From the NCBI GenBank assembly GCA_964399535.1, contig CAYNRE010000017.1:15989-79988 (forward strand): a stretch of DNA of 64,000 nt. The letters run 5' to 3'. Below, one piece after another: positions 1-7,361 of this stretch. The translations under genes and the position numbers were made by a program. The notes below the pieces were generated by a model, which worked only from the letters and a program-made list of their open reading frames with translations, searched no databases and was not told where the DNA came from. The DNA comes from CAYNRE01 sp964399535. Its GTDB lineage: Bacteria > Planctomycetota > Planctomycetia > Pirellulales > CAYNRE01. Each line of letters starts with the position of its first letter. Positions within the stretch are counted from its first letter, which is position 1.

Positions 1-1
1 A

Positions 2-946
2 CGCGCCCAAAGCGATATCAACGGAGACGGCAGGATCGATGCCGCCGACCAGCAGGGCGAGGTCGACAATCTGTTTCTGGCCCTCTGGCAGGGGCGCCCG
101 CTGCCCACGCTCGACTTGTCGATGATTGCCACCCTGGCCGCCTTCGCGGCCATCGCCGGAAACGGCGGGCTCTCCAACGCCCCGATCAGCAATTACACCC
201 GCGACCAGGGCTGGGGCATGGGCTGGCACGTGGGGGCGATCCCGAGTGTTTTCGGCGGCCACAAGCTGCAGCTTTCCCACGTGGGTACGGTATTCCCACC
301 GATCGAGCTATACCGCCAGCGTTGGCGCGGCTGGGTTCGCCACCTGGTGCGCGATCAGGTTTGCATCTGGATGCCGGCCTGCTTTATCGGCCTGGCGCTG
401 CCGAGCATGCTGTCGGTCGAATTCCTGCCCTTGGGCACCACGGCCGACAAATGGACGGCCGCGGCCCTGACCGCGGGGGGCGTGCGCGACCGCGTGACCG
501 CCATCAACGGCGCGGCCATCGGGCAGCTCTTCTGGTACCTGACACTGTTCTGCGGCTTCATCACCCTTGGCACGACCATGGTCACCACGGCCGATGGCGT
601 CGTCCGCCGCTGGGTCGATGTGCTTTGGACCGCCAGCGGCCGCCTGCGGGAACTGGAGCCCGCCGCGATCCGCCGGGTTTATTTCTTCGTGCTGCTGGGC
701 TGGGCCGCCTTCGGCCTGGTGGCCCTGGCAATGAACCCCAAGAGCCTGGTGGAAACCGCCACGCAGTTCTGGAATATGGCCCTGGGGTTTAGCTGCTGGC
801 ACACGGTGTACATCAACTCCACGTTGCTTCCCCCCGAATTGCGGCCGACCCTGATTGCCCGGGTGGCGCTGGTCTTGGCCGGCGCATTCTTCACAACCCT
901 GACATGCATCACCTTGTTGCATAAACTAGGGTATATCGGAACCTAA
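2..946 (+). CDS. Nramp-like divalent metal transporter, 3' part (5' end outside window)
   Basis: The frame is open from base 2 to a TAA at 944-946, so this is the C-terminal part of a gene that begins before the window. About 314 residues are visible. Six hydrophobic segments can be read: the first starts at MIATLAAFAAIAGNGG just after a TTG at 116, and the last ends at the C-terminus (LITLLHKLGYI-like). The stretch GNGGLSN..ISNYTRDQGWGMGWHVGAIPS followed by SHVGTVFPP resembles planctomycete proteins annotated as Nramp-family Mn2+/Fe2+ transporters; that match is from memory, and the diagnostic TM1 and TM6 motifs of Nramp are not in the visible part. If right, it moves divalent metal across the inner membrane. 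Odd: the soluble stretch at bases 14-49 reads DINGDGRIDAAD, a good EF-hand-type calcium loop, just before the first visible membrane segment. Other polytopic permease families cannot be excluded. Confidence 0.6.
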   Translation, partial: RAQSDINGDGRIDAADQQGEVDNLFLALWQGRPLPTLDLSMIATLAAFAAIAGNGGLSNAPISNYTRDQGWGMGWHVGAIPSVFGGHKLQLSHVGTVFPPIELYRQRWRGWVRHLVRDQVCIWMPACFIGLALPSMLSVEFLPLGTTADKWTAAALTAGGVRDRVTAINGAAIGQLFWYLTLFCGFITLGTTMVTTADGVVRRWVDVLWTASGRLRELEPAAIRRVYFFVLLGWAAFGLVALAMNPKSLVETATQFWNMALGFSCWHTVYINSTLLPPELRPTLIARVALVLAGAFFTTLTCITLLHKLGYIGT

Positions 947-1067
947 TCGAGTCGCTGTCGCCGGCCGAAACCTGGCTGGCCGCCCCGTAAGCGCGGCGGC
1001 CCTTCGCAGGGCCGGTTGGAAGCATCGCCACAACGCGATCCGCAGCGAGACGCCGCGCCGAGAGAAC

Positions 1068-2405
1068 ATGCTGGTCAAGGTTTACCGCTACCGAGTCCGT
1101 CCGGAAGCCCTCTCAGCCTATCTGCGAGTGCAAGAGCGCGCCGCCGCGCTCTGCGCTTCGCTGGGACTCGAGCCGACCACCTATCTCCGCTCGAGCGATG
1201 ACCCCTACGTTTGGATCGAAGTGCACCGGTTCAGCGATTCCCAGGCGGCCGATCGGCAACTGGCCGACCTTTCCCGGCATGCCGACATTGCACACTGCTG
1301 GCGCGAGTTCCAGGCCACGCTCGATCCACGCTACCCGACCACGGTCGAGGCCTTCACCGAACAAAGCTTTGTCCAGGCCGACCAGGCCCGCTCGGCGCCC
1401 GAAGCGAAGCAGGGCTCGCGTAGCGTCGCTGCGGCGGCCTCGGCCGGCGCCCCCCCTGCGGAAAAAGGTGCCCCGGTCCCGCCGAACGAGACGCCGACGG
1501 TGCTGATCACTCCGGCGCCGGCGAGCCCCGTGCTGGTGACCCCGCCGCCGGGTGCCAGGGAGCCAAGTGCCACGCCCGAACCGGAGGCGTTTTCCGAAGA
1601 TCCCAAAGCTGGTTTCGTCGCCGGCTCGACCGACGACGCGCTCCTCGCGGAAGATGATTTCGACGCGAGCACCGCCCGCGGCGATGCCGTATCGCTGGAA
1701 CCGCCGAGCGAGCTTGCTGCCGACGACAGCGATGAATCTCGGGCGCCTTCGGGCGATTGGCTCGACGAGCCGCCCGGCCCCGACGAGGCGGGTTCAAGTC
1801 TGTCAGACGCCCCCGCGGTCGGCGAGCCTCGAACCGCGGCAGAGGCATTTACCGACGTTGGCGACCTGCCCGATAGCATCGCCGCCGCCCCCGAAACGCT
1901 CGCGGCGGCGGATCCGCCGTTACCGCTCGATGGGCGCGACTTTGCAGAAGTGTCGCCGGCGGCCCAGGGCCCGCAGGCCGAACTGCCGAGCGATCTGCCC
2001 GAGACCGTGCCCGCGCCACTTCGGTGCGCGGCAGGCCTCGAGCTAGGCGCAAACCCGGCGACGACAGCTTCGAGCGACCCGCAGCCGCCGGACGCTACGA
2101 CCCAACCGGAACCTGCCGGCGCTAACGCCGAAACGAACCAGCCACCAGCAGACACGGTCACTCCGAATGGCTACGCCGACGACGGCCGCGCCCCCGAGCG
2201 GCCCAGCGCGCCGCGGTGGGAATTCGTGGAAACGCCGCTGGCCCTGCCCGGACCGCGCCCCGTGGTGCGCGACGCCCCGGTGCGGCAGCCGCCTCCCTAC
2301 GAGACCTACCCGCTGGAGTTGCCCCCAGGCATGGAGCTACTGACCGCCGAGGAATACGAGCTCAGACAAAAAAGGGCGGAATCTCAGCGAGACGCCGACC
2401 GCTGA
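1068..2405 (+). CDS. ABM-like (dimeric alpha-beta barrel) domain protein with long disordered tail
   Basis: 445 residues. Residues 1 to about 100 (MLVKVYRYRVRPEALSAYL..., ending near TTVEAFTEQ) have the pattern of an antibiotic-biosynthesis-monooxygenase-type ferredoxin-like fold: a beta strand, a helix with PEALSAYLRVQ, and a later strand VWIEVHRF. From about residue 105 to the end the protein is rich in Ala, Pro, Glu, Asp and Ser with no recognisable fold, ending in a charged segment (EEYELRQKRAESQRDADR). There is no signal peptide, so it is probably cytoplasmic. ABM-type domains are often small-molecule oxygenases or simple dimerisation domains; no catalytic residues can be assigned here. 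The ATG at 1068 is chosen because the barrel begins directly there; the ribosome binding site is weak. The last 44 bases overlap the 3' end of the creatininase-like gene on the other strand. Confidence 0.75.
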   Translation: MLVKVYRYRVRPEALSAYLRVQERAAALCASLGLEPTTYLRSSDDPYVWIEVHRFSDSQAADRQLADLSRHADIAHCWREFQATLDPRYPTTVEAFTEQSFVQADQARSAPEAKQGSRSVAAAASAGAPPAEKGAPVPPNETPTVLITPAPASPVLVTPPPGAREPSATPEPEAFSEDPKAGFVAGSTDDALLAEDDFDASTARGDAVSLEPPSELAADDSDESRAPSGDWLDEPPGPDEAGSSLSDAPAVGEPRTAAEAFTDVGDLPDSIAAAPETLAAADPPLPLDGRDFAEVSPAAQGPQAELPSDLPETVPAPLRCAAGLELGANPATTASSDPQPPDATTQPEPAGANAETNQPPADTVTPNGYADDGRAPERPSAPRWEFVETPLALPGPRPVVRDAPVRQPPPYETYPLELPPGMELLTAEEYELRQKRAESQRDADR

Positions 2406-3075
2406 TCATCTCCTCCAGGTACAGCGCTACGCGGTCCACGATCCGCTCGAGTAGGGCCTCGCCCGCCGCCGCGGTGGCGAGCGCGGGGGCCGGATCGGCT
2501 TGATCGGCCACGGCCTCGGCCCGCACATTCCGCGGAAACGCCGCCAGGGCTACCGCGGTTTCGAATTCCTGGGCATGCCCCGGAATATCGCGGCTAACAA
2601 GGCACGCCGCATCGTCAGGCGTCAGCACTTCCCAGTAGGGCAAAAAGTGCAGATTCGCCCCCGTAAGCTGCAGAAATTGCCCCCAGGCCGCCCGGCAGGC
2701 CGCCACGTTGCCGCCATGGCCGTTGAGCACCAAGATGTTCTGGAAACCAGCCCGGACCAGGCTGTCGATCAGGTCATAGAGCACCGCCAGAAACGTGCCG
2801 GGCTTGAGGGTCAGCGTGCCCGGGTGGCGCATGTGATGCTCGCTGATGCCCACCATGATCGCTTCGGCCACCAGCACCCGGGGCTGAAGTCGCTCGGCCA
2901 CCCGCCGGGCAACCAGGGAAGCGCTGCGCCAGTCGTGTTCCATGGCCAGGTGCTCGAGATGCTGTTCGATCGCCGCCACGGGCAGAATGCAGGCTTTCCA
3001 TTGGCCCTGGGCCATTCCCTCGCGAAATTCGCGCCGCGAGAGATCGCCCAATACCCAGGCACTGGCTTCCGACAC
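2362..3075 (-). CDS. Creatininase-family amidohydrolase
   Basis: 237 residues, the usual length for the family. Expected metal ligands are visible: EQH (E37, H39), D48 in EHDW, H120 in NGHGGN (118-123), and the GHAQEFET block (166-173), which is the family's GHA-x-E-x-ET signature. The family binds two divalent metals (Zn or Mn) and opens or hydrolyses amide bonds in small molecules such as creatinine, formamidopyrimidines or peptide-derived cofactors; the substrate cannot be told here. The usual PxGSxEQHGPHLP motif is changed to PVAAIEQHLEHLA, so the loop around the ligands is divergent. It is the last gene of a leftward set: the aminotransferase stop is 90 bases upstream. Its own 3' end overlaps that of the ABM-domain gene by 44 bases, tail to tail. 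Cytoplasmic; no signal peptide. Confidence 0.85.
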   Translation of the reverse strand: MSEASAWVLGDLSRREFREGMAQGQWKACILPVAAIEQHLEHLAMEHDWRSASLVARRVAERLQPRVLVAEAIMVGISEHHMRHPGTLTLKPGTFLAVLYDLIDSLVRAGFQNILVLNGHGGNVAACRAAWGQFLQLTGANLHFLPYWEVLTPDDAACLVSRDIPGHAQEFETAVALAAFPRNVRAEAVADQADPAPALATAAAGEALLERIVDRVALYLEEMISGRRLAEIPPFFV

Positions 3076-3165
3076 GGCGGCATCTCCTTGTAAAAAAACA
3101 GCGCGGCTGGGCAGGAACCCCGTTCGCCGCCTGCCGTGTGGGTGAACCGGGCACGGCGCGGCCCT

Positions 3166-4560
3166 CTAAACCGGCTCCCCCTCGGCACGCATGGCGAGCA
3201 CCGTGAAGCGCAGTGCGTCGGCGGTTTGCTCCAAGTCGTCGGGTGTATGCACGGCCGACGTGGGGCCCCCGGGCCAACTGAAGATCTCGACCCCTCGATT
3301 GAGCATACCCAGGCGAAGTTTCATGAGTGTGGGCTTGGGCACCTGTCGTTTCAGTACCTGCCAGTCGACTTGCCCGGCCTCGATGTCGGCGGCCCGGATT
3401 GGCAGCCGCTCGGGATTGGTAAACAGGTGGAATCCCGAATAGCTTCCGTAGCAGCACCAGGGCGAATTCAGGTCGCAGAGCACCCGGTCGAGTGCCTCGC
3501 GCAGCTCGGCCGCGAACTGGCTGGCCCGCACACATACGTCGCTTTGCGCCACGATATCGAGCGTGGCTACTCCGGCCGCGGCCGAAAGCGGGTTGGCGTT
3601 GAACGTGCCGTGATGGCTAATTTTCTCCCGAGCCGGCTCGCTGGCGGCGGCGGCCGGCGGCACCAGGGGCGGAAATTCGAGCCCGGCCAGCACCTCGACC
3701 CGGCCACACACGGCTCCGCCCGGCAGCCCGCCGGCAAGAATCTTGGCCAGCGTGGTCAGATCGGGGCGAATGCCCAGAACCTGCTGAGCCCCGCCCGGCG
3801 AACAACGAAACCCGGTGATTACTTCATCGGCGATGAAGAGCACGCCCCGCTCGGCGGTCCACTGCCGAACCTGTTGGACGTAGCTGGCCGCGAGCGGCAC
3901 CTGGCCCCAACTGGCGCCCGTCGGTTCGAGTATGACCGCCGCGATCTGGCGATCGGTTTCGAGCAACGCCCGCATCGCGTCGCAGTCGCCCGGAGGAGCC
4001 ACCACGATTTGTCGGGCCAATTCGCTGAGCACTCCCGGCGGCGCACTGCCGTCGAAGCGGTTGGCGACCGCAAAGGCCAAATGGTCGTGCCAACCGTGAA
4101 AATGGCCCGCCAGCCGTACGATCTTCGGTTTCCCCGTGAAGCTGCGGGCCAATCGAAGCGCCAGCAGCGTGGCCTCGGTACCAGAGCTGGTAAACCGGAC
4201 CCGCTCGGCCGAGGGAATCAGCTGCTGGACCCGCCGGGCCCACTCGACCTCGAGCGGGTGGCAAGCGCCGAAATGCGTTCCCCGTTCGAGCTGAGCCGCC
4301 ACCGCGGCGACGACCGCCGGATGGTTATGGCCCAAGAGCAGGGCACCATGCCCGCCCGAGTAGTCGACGTACTCGTTGCCGTCGACATCCCACTTACGGC
4401 TGCCGGCTGCCCGCTCGACATAAATCGGGTAGGGGGCCAGGTAACGGCTGTCGTGAGCCACGCCGCTGGGAAGCCGCCGGGCGGCCTCGGCGGCCCAGCG
4501 CGCCGAACCGGGGGTCCGCCGCTGATACTCAGCCACAATGGCAGAATCGGCCCAGTTCAT
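3166..4560 (-). CDS. Class-III PLP-dependent aminotransferase (glutamate-1-semialdehyde aminomutase-like)
   Basis: 464 residues with a fold-type I class-III aminotransferase pattern throughout. SSGTEA (125-130) is the phosphate-binding turn, HFHGWHD (153-159) the conserved aromatic block, DEVITGF (245-251) carries the Asp that pairs with the PLP ring nitrogen, and K273 in TTLAKILAGGLPGG is the Schiff-base lysine. HGTFNANPLSAAAG follows as expected. The N-terminal DVDGNEYVDYSGGHGALLLGH is typical of the HemL/acetylornithine subgroup. It most resembles GSA-aminomutase-like proteins that are not the housekeeping HemL; the region around 305-320 is Ala/Pro rich, and the substrate is unknown. It sits between a lipoprotein gene 84 bases upstream and the creatininase-like gene 90 bases downstream, all leftward. 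A joint role of the two enzymes in an amine or amide pathway is inference. Confidence 0.88.
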   Translation of the reverse strand: MNWADSAIVAEYQRRTPGSARWAAEAARRLPSGVAHDSRYLAPYPIYVERAAGSRKWDVDGNEYVDYSGGHGALLLGHNHPAVVAAVAAQLERGTHFGACHPLEVEWARRVQQLIPSAERVRFTSSGTEATLLALRLARSFTGKPKIVRLAGHFHGWHDHLAFAVANRFDGSAPPGVLSELARQIVVAPPGDCDAMRALLETDRQIAAVILEPTGASWGQVPLAASYVQQVRQWTAERGVLFIADEVITGFRCSPGGAQQVLGIRPDLTTLAKILAGGLPGGAVCGRVEVLAGLEFPPLVPPAAAASEPAREKISHHGTFNANPLSAAAGVATLDIVAQSDVCVRASQFAAELREALDRVLCDLNSPWCCYGSYSGFHLFTNPERLPIRAADIEAGQVDWQVLKRQVPKPTLMKLRLGMLNRGVEIFSWPGGPTSAVHTPDDLEQTADALRFTVLAMRAEGEPV

Positions 4561-4644
4561 GCCTTGCCACCCCGCCCCCGGTGCTCGATCTCAGAACGAC
4601 CGAGCATGGTAGCGCTCTCGGCCCTGGCTGGCAACCGGCGGCGG

Positions 4645-5658
4645 CTATCGCCCGAACCAACGGCGAGGCCAGGAGTGATCCTGCTGGGCGCGGCGCAGCG
4701 GTCGCGCGCCGTCGGGCGAAGGGCCGTGCGGGCCCTGAGGATCCGATGGCTCGCCCAACGGTGACCCGGCCCCCGAATCCGCTGGCGAGGCCGACGAGGT
4801 CTCGCCGCCCCCCTCCCCCCGAGCCGCCAACCCGGCCGAACTGTTAGCGGCAGGCGCCACCGGCGGCCCATAGGTCGTCGCGCGATCTGGGTTGACGAAA
4901 GTGAACTCGTCGCGGGTATCGATCTGGGGCTCCGACGACGAACCGGCTTCTTCGCCGCCGATGGCCAAGGGGAGCTTCTCACCGGCCAGGCTGGTGCCCT
5001 CGTGAATATCGCCCCGTTGAAACGGACCCGCGCCCAGGAACCAGGCATCGCCTGCGTAGCTGACCATGGGGGCCGAACCCGACTGCCAAACCGGTCGCCC
5101 GGTCTTGCGCTCATACGCAAACACCGCCAGCTTGGCCACGGCCCGCTGCTTGGTCTTCTTGGCCAGCGTAACCTCGGGCAATTTGGCGGGCAGTGCCGGA
5201 ACGCCCGGAATGGGGGCCACCATGGGAATCGAGGGAGACCCCAGCGAAAACTCGTTGCGGTCGGTGCCGACCGCCCCCGCCCGGGCCTCGACCACATACT
5301 GGGCTTCGTCCTGGGACGACTTCAGCAGGCAGCCGCTGGCCAGCAGATGCTGTCGAATCGAACTGACTACGTAAGCCTCGTCGACTGTGCCCTGGAGGTA
5401 CTTGGGCTCGAAGTACACCTCTTTGCCCGCAAGCGCGCCGAAATCGAGCCGGTTCACCGCCTGGTCGATCGCATCGCTCAAGAGGAGCTGCTCGGTGGCA
5501 GTTCGCGGGGTGTCGCTCCAGCGGGTTGTTCCACAGCCAAGCCCGAAGCTGGCCAGCCACGCCGCGAGCAGCCCAAGTGCTTGCGCCTGGCGACAGCGCA
5601 CCCCGCTCCGACCATGGGGTCGGATGACAGGATTCGATGTTACCGGGCGGTTTGCCAT
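4645..5658 (-). CDS. DUF6655-like lipoprotein
   Basis: 337 residues from the ATG at 5656-5658. A hydrophobic stretch ending in the lipobox-like SFGLGC puts the lipidated cysteine at residue 42. That signal is long; a GTG at 5599-5601 would give a more normal 23-residue signal peptide and may be the true start. The mature part begins CGTTRWSDTPRTATEQLLLSDAIDQAV and continues with VYFEPKYLQGTVD, YVVEARAGAVGTDRNEF and FAYERKTGRPVWQSG. I recall this layout as the planctomycete family DUF6655 (function unknown), from memory rather than a search. The last 90 or so residues are Gly/Ser/Pro rich, ending in a basic WPRRWFGR. Expected in a membrane-anchored position facing the periplasm. It is the first gene of the leftward set with the aminotransferase and creatininase-like genes. 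Confidence 0.7.
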   Translation of the reverse strand: MANRPVTSNPVIRPHGRSGVRCRQAQALGLLAAWLASFGLGCGTTRWSDTPRTATEQLLLSDAIDQAVNRLDFGALAGKEVYFEPKYLQGTVDEAYVVSSIRQHLLASGCLLKSSQDEAQYVVEARAGAVGTDRNEFSLGSPSIPMVAPIPGVPALPAKLPEVTLAKKTKQRAVAKLAVFAYERKTGRPVWQSGSAPMVSYAGDAWFLGAGPFQRGDIHEGTSLAGEKLPLAIGGEEAGSSSEPQIDTRDEFTFVNPDRATTYGPPVAPAANSSAGLAARGEGGGETSSASPADSGAGSPLGEPSDPQGPHGPSPDGARPLRRAQQDHSWPRRWFGR

Positions 5659-5986
5659 CAGGACGGTAGCACGAGGGCCAATCGAGCCGCGCGGCTGGAC
5701 TCCTTACCAGTCCCATACGCCAGCTCTTGAGCGGAGCTGTGCCTGCCGTTCGTCACCGACTTCAACGGTTAGCGGCCGGCCGTCGGGGCGGGATTATAGT
5801 GCGACTGCTGCCTGGCCCCAACGTAGATTCCGTGGCCAACTCGGCCCGGAGTGGGAAGACTGGGGGCTTTAGCGAAAAGCTGTAGCCCCTGCGGCACCCG
5901 GCTTGGGTTTCTACGCCCCCCCCTGGGGGCGCGTCAGGCGATATCCAACCGTATTAGGGTCGATCGCGCGACCAAGCTCCCACTAG
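5659..5986. other. Intergenic region between two leftward genes
   Basis: 328 bases without a convincing gene. The low part (5659-5800) should hold the leftward promoter of the lipoprotein gene, though I cannot pick out clear -35/-10 boxes. Near the other end a C/G-rich hairpin lies at 5914-5931, about 55 bases past the stop of the phosphodiesterase gene; see the separate entry. Nothing else is recognisable. Confidence 0.4.
5914..5931 (-). terminator. Possible hairpin terminator of the phosphodiesterase gene
   Basis: CGCCCCC (5914-5920) pairs with GGGGGCG (5925-5931) across a 4-base loop. It lies 56 bases downstream of the leftward gene's stop codon. There is no T-run after it on the minus strand, so it may only be a stable hairpin or mRNA end protector. 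Confidence 0.3.
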
Positions 5987-6901
5987 CTAGGGATTTGCGA
6001 TTCGAGCCGCCCACCAGTCGTGGGCCATCTCGTAGTTGTCGGTCGAAATCATGTGGACGCCCGCTTCCACGCACTTGTCCCAGGGCGACGTGTCGAGCTT
6101 GCCCTGGCGCTGAACTGGGTTGTAGCTGTAAATTCGCAGCCGATAGCCGCGCAGGTTGCAGGCCGAAACCACCGACTTGAGTCTTCCCTCGGACACGTGC
6201 TGGTCCCCCTTGGCGGTCGCGGTTTCTTGGAAGCAAATGCGGGGCAGGGTGACGAACCGCACAAAACCGGCCGGTTCGCGGGGAACGTACTCCTCGGCTA
6301 TTTCGCGCCAGCCGCCGTGGCCCACGTCGCCAAAGGCCAAAAGCCGCCCTTGGTCGGGAACCAGGTCGTAGTAGTGTTGATGGGCCTCGCCCGAACCGGT
6401 CAGGCAAACGGTGATCTTGCCTTCCTCGAATTGGCCCGCCTGCTTCGCCTGGCTCGATAGCAACTCGGCGTGTCGCTCGAGAACCTGGCGCACGCCTTGG
6501 GCTGCTTCGCGGCTGCCGACTTTGAAGTCGAGGATCAGCGTAAAGCCGTCCAGGCCGCTTGCGGTCCAGCGCTGCCAGAGCGGTTCGAGAAACGCATCGA
6601 GCTCCGGCTCGTTGCCGCTCGGCTTGCTGTCGTGGGTTACCACGACCTGCTGCTTCGCTTCGTCGTAGCTGATGTCAATTTCGATGTGCTTGATGCCCGC
6701 CGCCAGCGCTCGGGTCAGGCGATCGTTGCCGTACAACCGCCAGGCATAGGCGTTGTGGGCGGCAAACGGACTAGCGAGCCGCTCTGGCCAATCGGCTGTC
6801 GCGGCAGACTCTTGAGCCAGGGCGCCGGCAGCCTGGGCCAGAGCAATGGCGCAGCAGATGGCCAGCAGGCTGGCTCCCGGCGGCACAAGGCGGTGATTCA
6901 T
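5987..6901 (-). CDS. Secreted PI-PLC/GDPD-like phosphodiesterase
   Basis: 304 residues from the ATG at 6899-6901. That start is preferred over one 51 bases upstream because it begins a clean signal peptide (MNHRLVPPGASLLAICCA..., cleavage after ALAQ) and has a GGGAGGG ribosome binding site 11 bases ahead. The mature part has the TIM-barrel phosphodiesterase pattern: HNAYAW (H49), GIKHIEIDISYD (E74, D76) and VVVTHDSKP (H90), the two His plus Glu/Asp expected for a Ca2+-dependent phosphodiester cleavage site. A late strand HMISTDNYEMAHDW matches the end of such barrels. The natural substrate is unknown: glycerophosphodiesters, phosphoinositides or extracellular phosphodiesters are possible. Predicted to act outside the cytoplasm. 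It is transcribed away from the redoxin-fusion gene across a 460-base spacer. Confidence 0.8.
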   Translation of the reverse strand: MNHRLVPPGASLLAICCAIALAQAAGALAQESAATADWPERLASPFAAHNAYAWRLYGNDRLTRALAAGIKHIEIDISYDEAKQQVVVTHDSKPSGNEPELDAFLEPLWQRWTASGLDGFTLILDFKVGSREAAQGVRQVLERHAELLSSQAKQAGQFEEGKITVCLTGSGEAHQHYYDLVPDQGRLLAFGDVGHGGWREIAEEYVPREPAGFVRFVTLPRICFQETATAKGDQHVSEGRLKSVVSACNLRGYRLRIYSYNPVQRQGKLDTSPWDKCVEAGVHMISTDNYEMAHDWWAARIANP

Positions 6902-6912
6902 GGTCGTGTGTT

Positions 6913-6919
6913 CCCTCCC
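6913..6919 (-). promoter_or_regulatory. Ribosome binding site deciding the phosphodiesterase start
   Basis: On the minus strand this reads GGGAGGG, 11 bases ahead of the ATG at 6901. It supports that start over the in-frame ATG at 6952. Confidence 0.6.
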
Positions 6920-7349
6920 CCACCAACGGGCCCGGTCGCTGCAGCGGAACAACCGGACCCGCGAAAACGGCGCGACGCGCCCCGGCGGTAGTTTAGCCGG
7001 TTGTAGCCGGCTCCGCGCCGGGCGAGCAGGGCGATTGAATCGAAATACTCGGTTTGGCCATCGCCGTTGCCGGGGGGGCCTCGTATCACTGAAGGACCGC
7101 GGCTGGAGAACCCGTCTCGAGCGCGGCCTGGAACGAGCGCCCGATGGTTTCGACCAGTAGCCGGGCCGACAACCGTTCGCCTTATAAAAGGTTTGAATAA
7201 AAACGAATTGCCGGGCGAAACCTAAGTAGTTACAACTCGGGTACTACAGCCAACCCCCGGTTCGCAGGGGGGCGAGCTGCGCCAGTCGGACCATTGAGCG
7301 AATCGACTAGGCGGCCTGGCTGGTCTGGGTAAATCTCAAGACGAGTTAC

Positions 7350-7354
7350 AAGGA
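7350..7354 (+). promoter_or_regulatory. Ribosome binding site of the redoxin-fusion gene
   Basis: AAGGA seven bases before the ATG at 7362, an optimal Shine-Dalgarno position. Confidence 0.65.
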
Positions 7355-7361
7355 ATCCGCG

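Larger units (their letters stand above)
6902..7361. promoter_or_regulatory. Divergent intergenic region (phosphodiesterase / redoxin fusion)
   Basis: 460 bases between two genes read in opposite directions, so it should carry both promoters. An AT-rich stretch at 7182-7204 (TATAAAAGGTTTGAATAAAA) stands out in GC-rich surroundings and is the best candidate for a rightward promoter or upstream element, but I cannot define paired -35/-10 boxes with normal spacing. Nothing in it codes convincingly. Confidence 0.4.
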
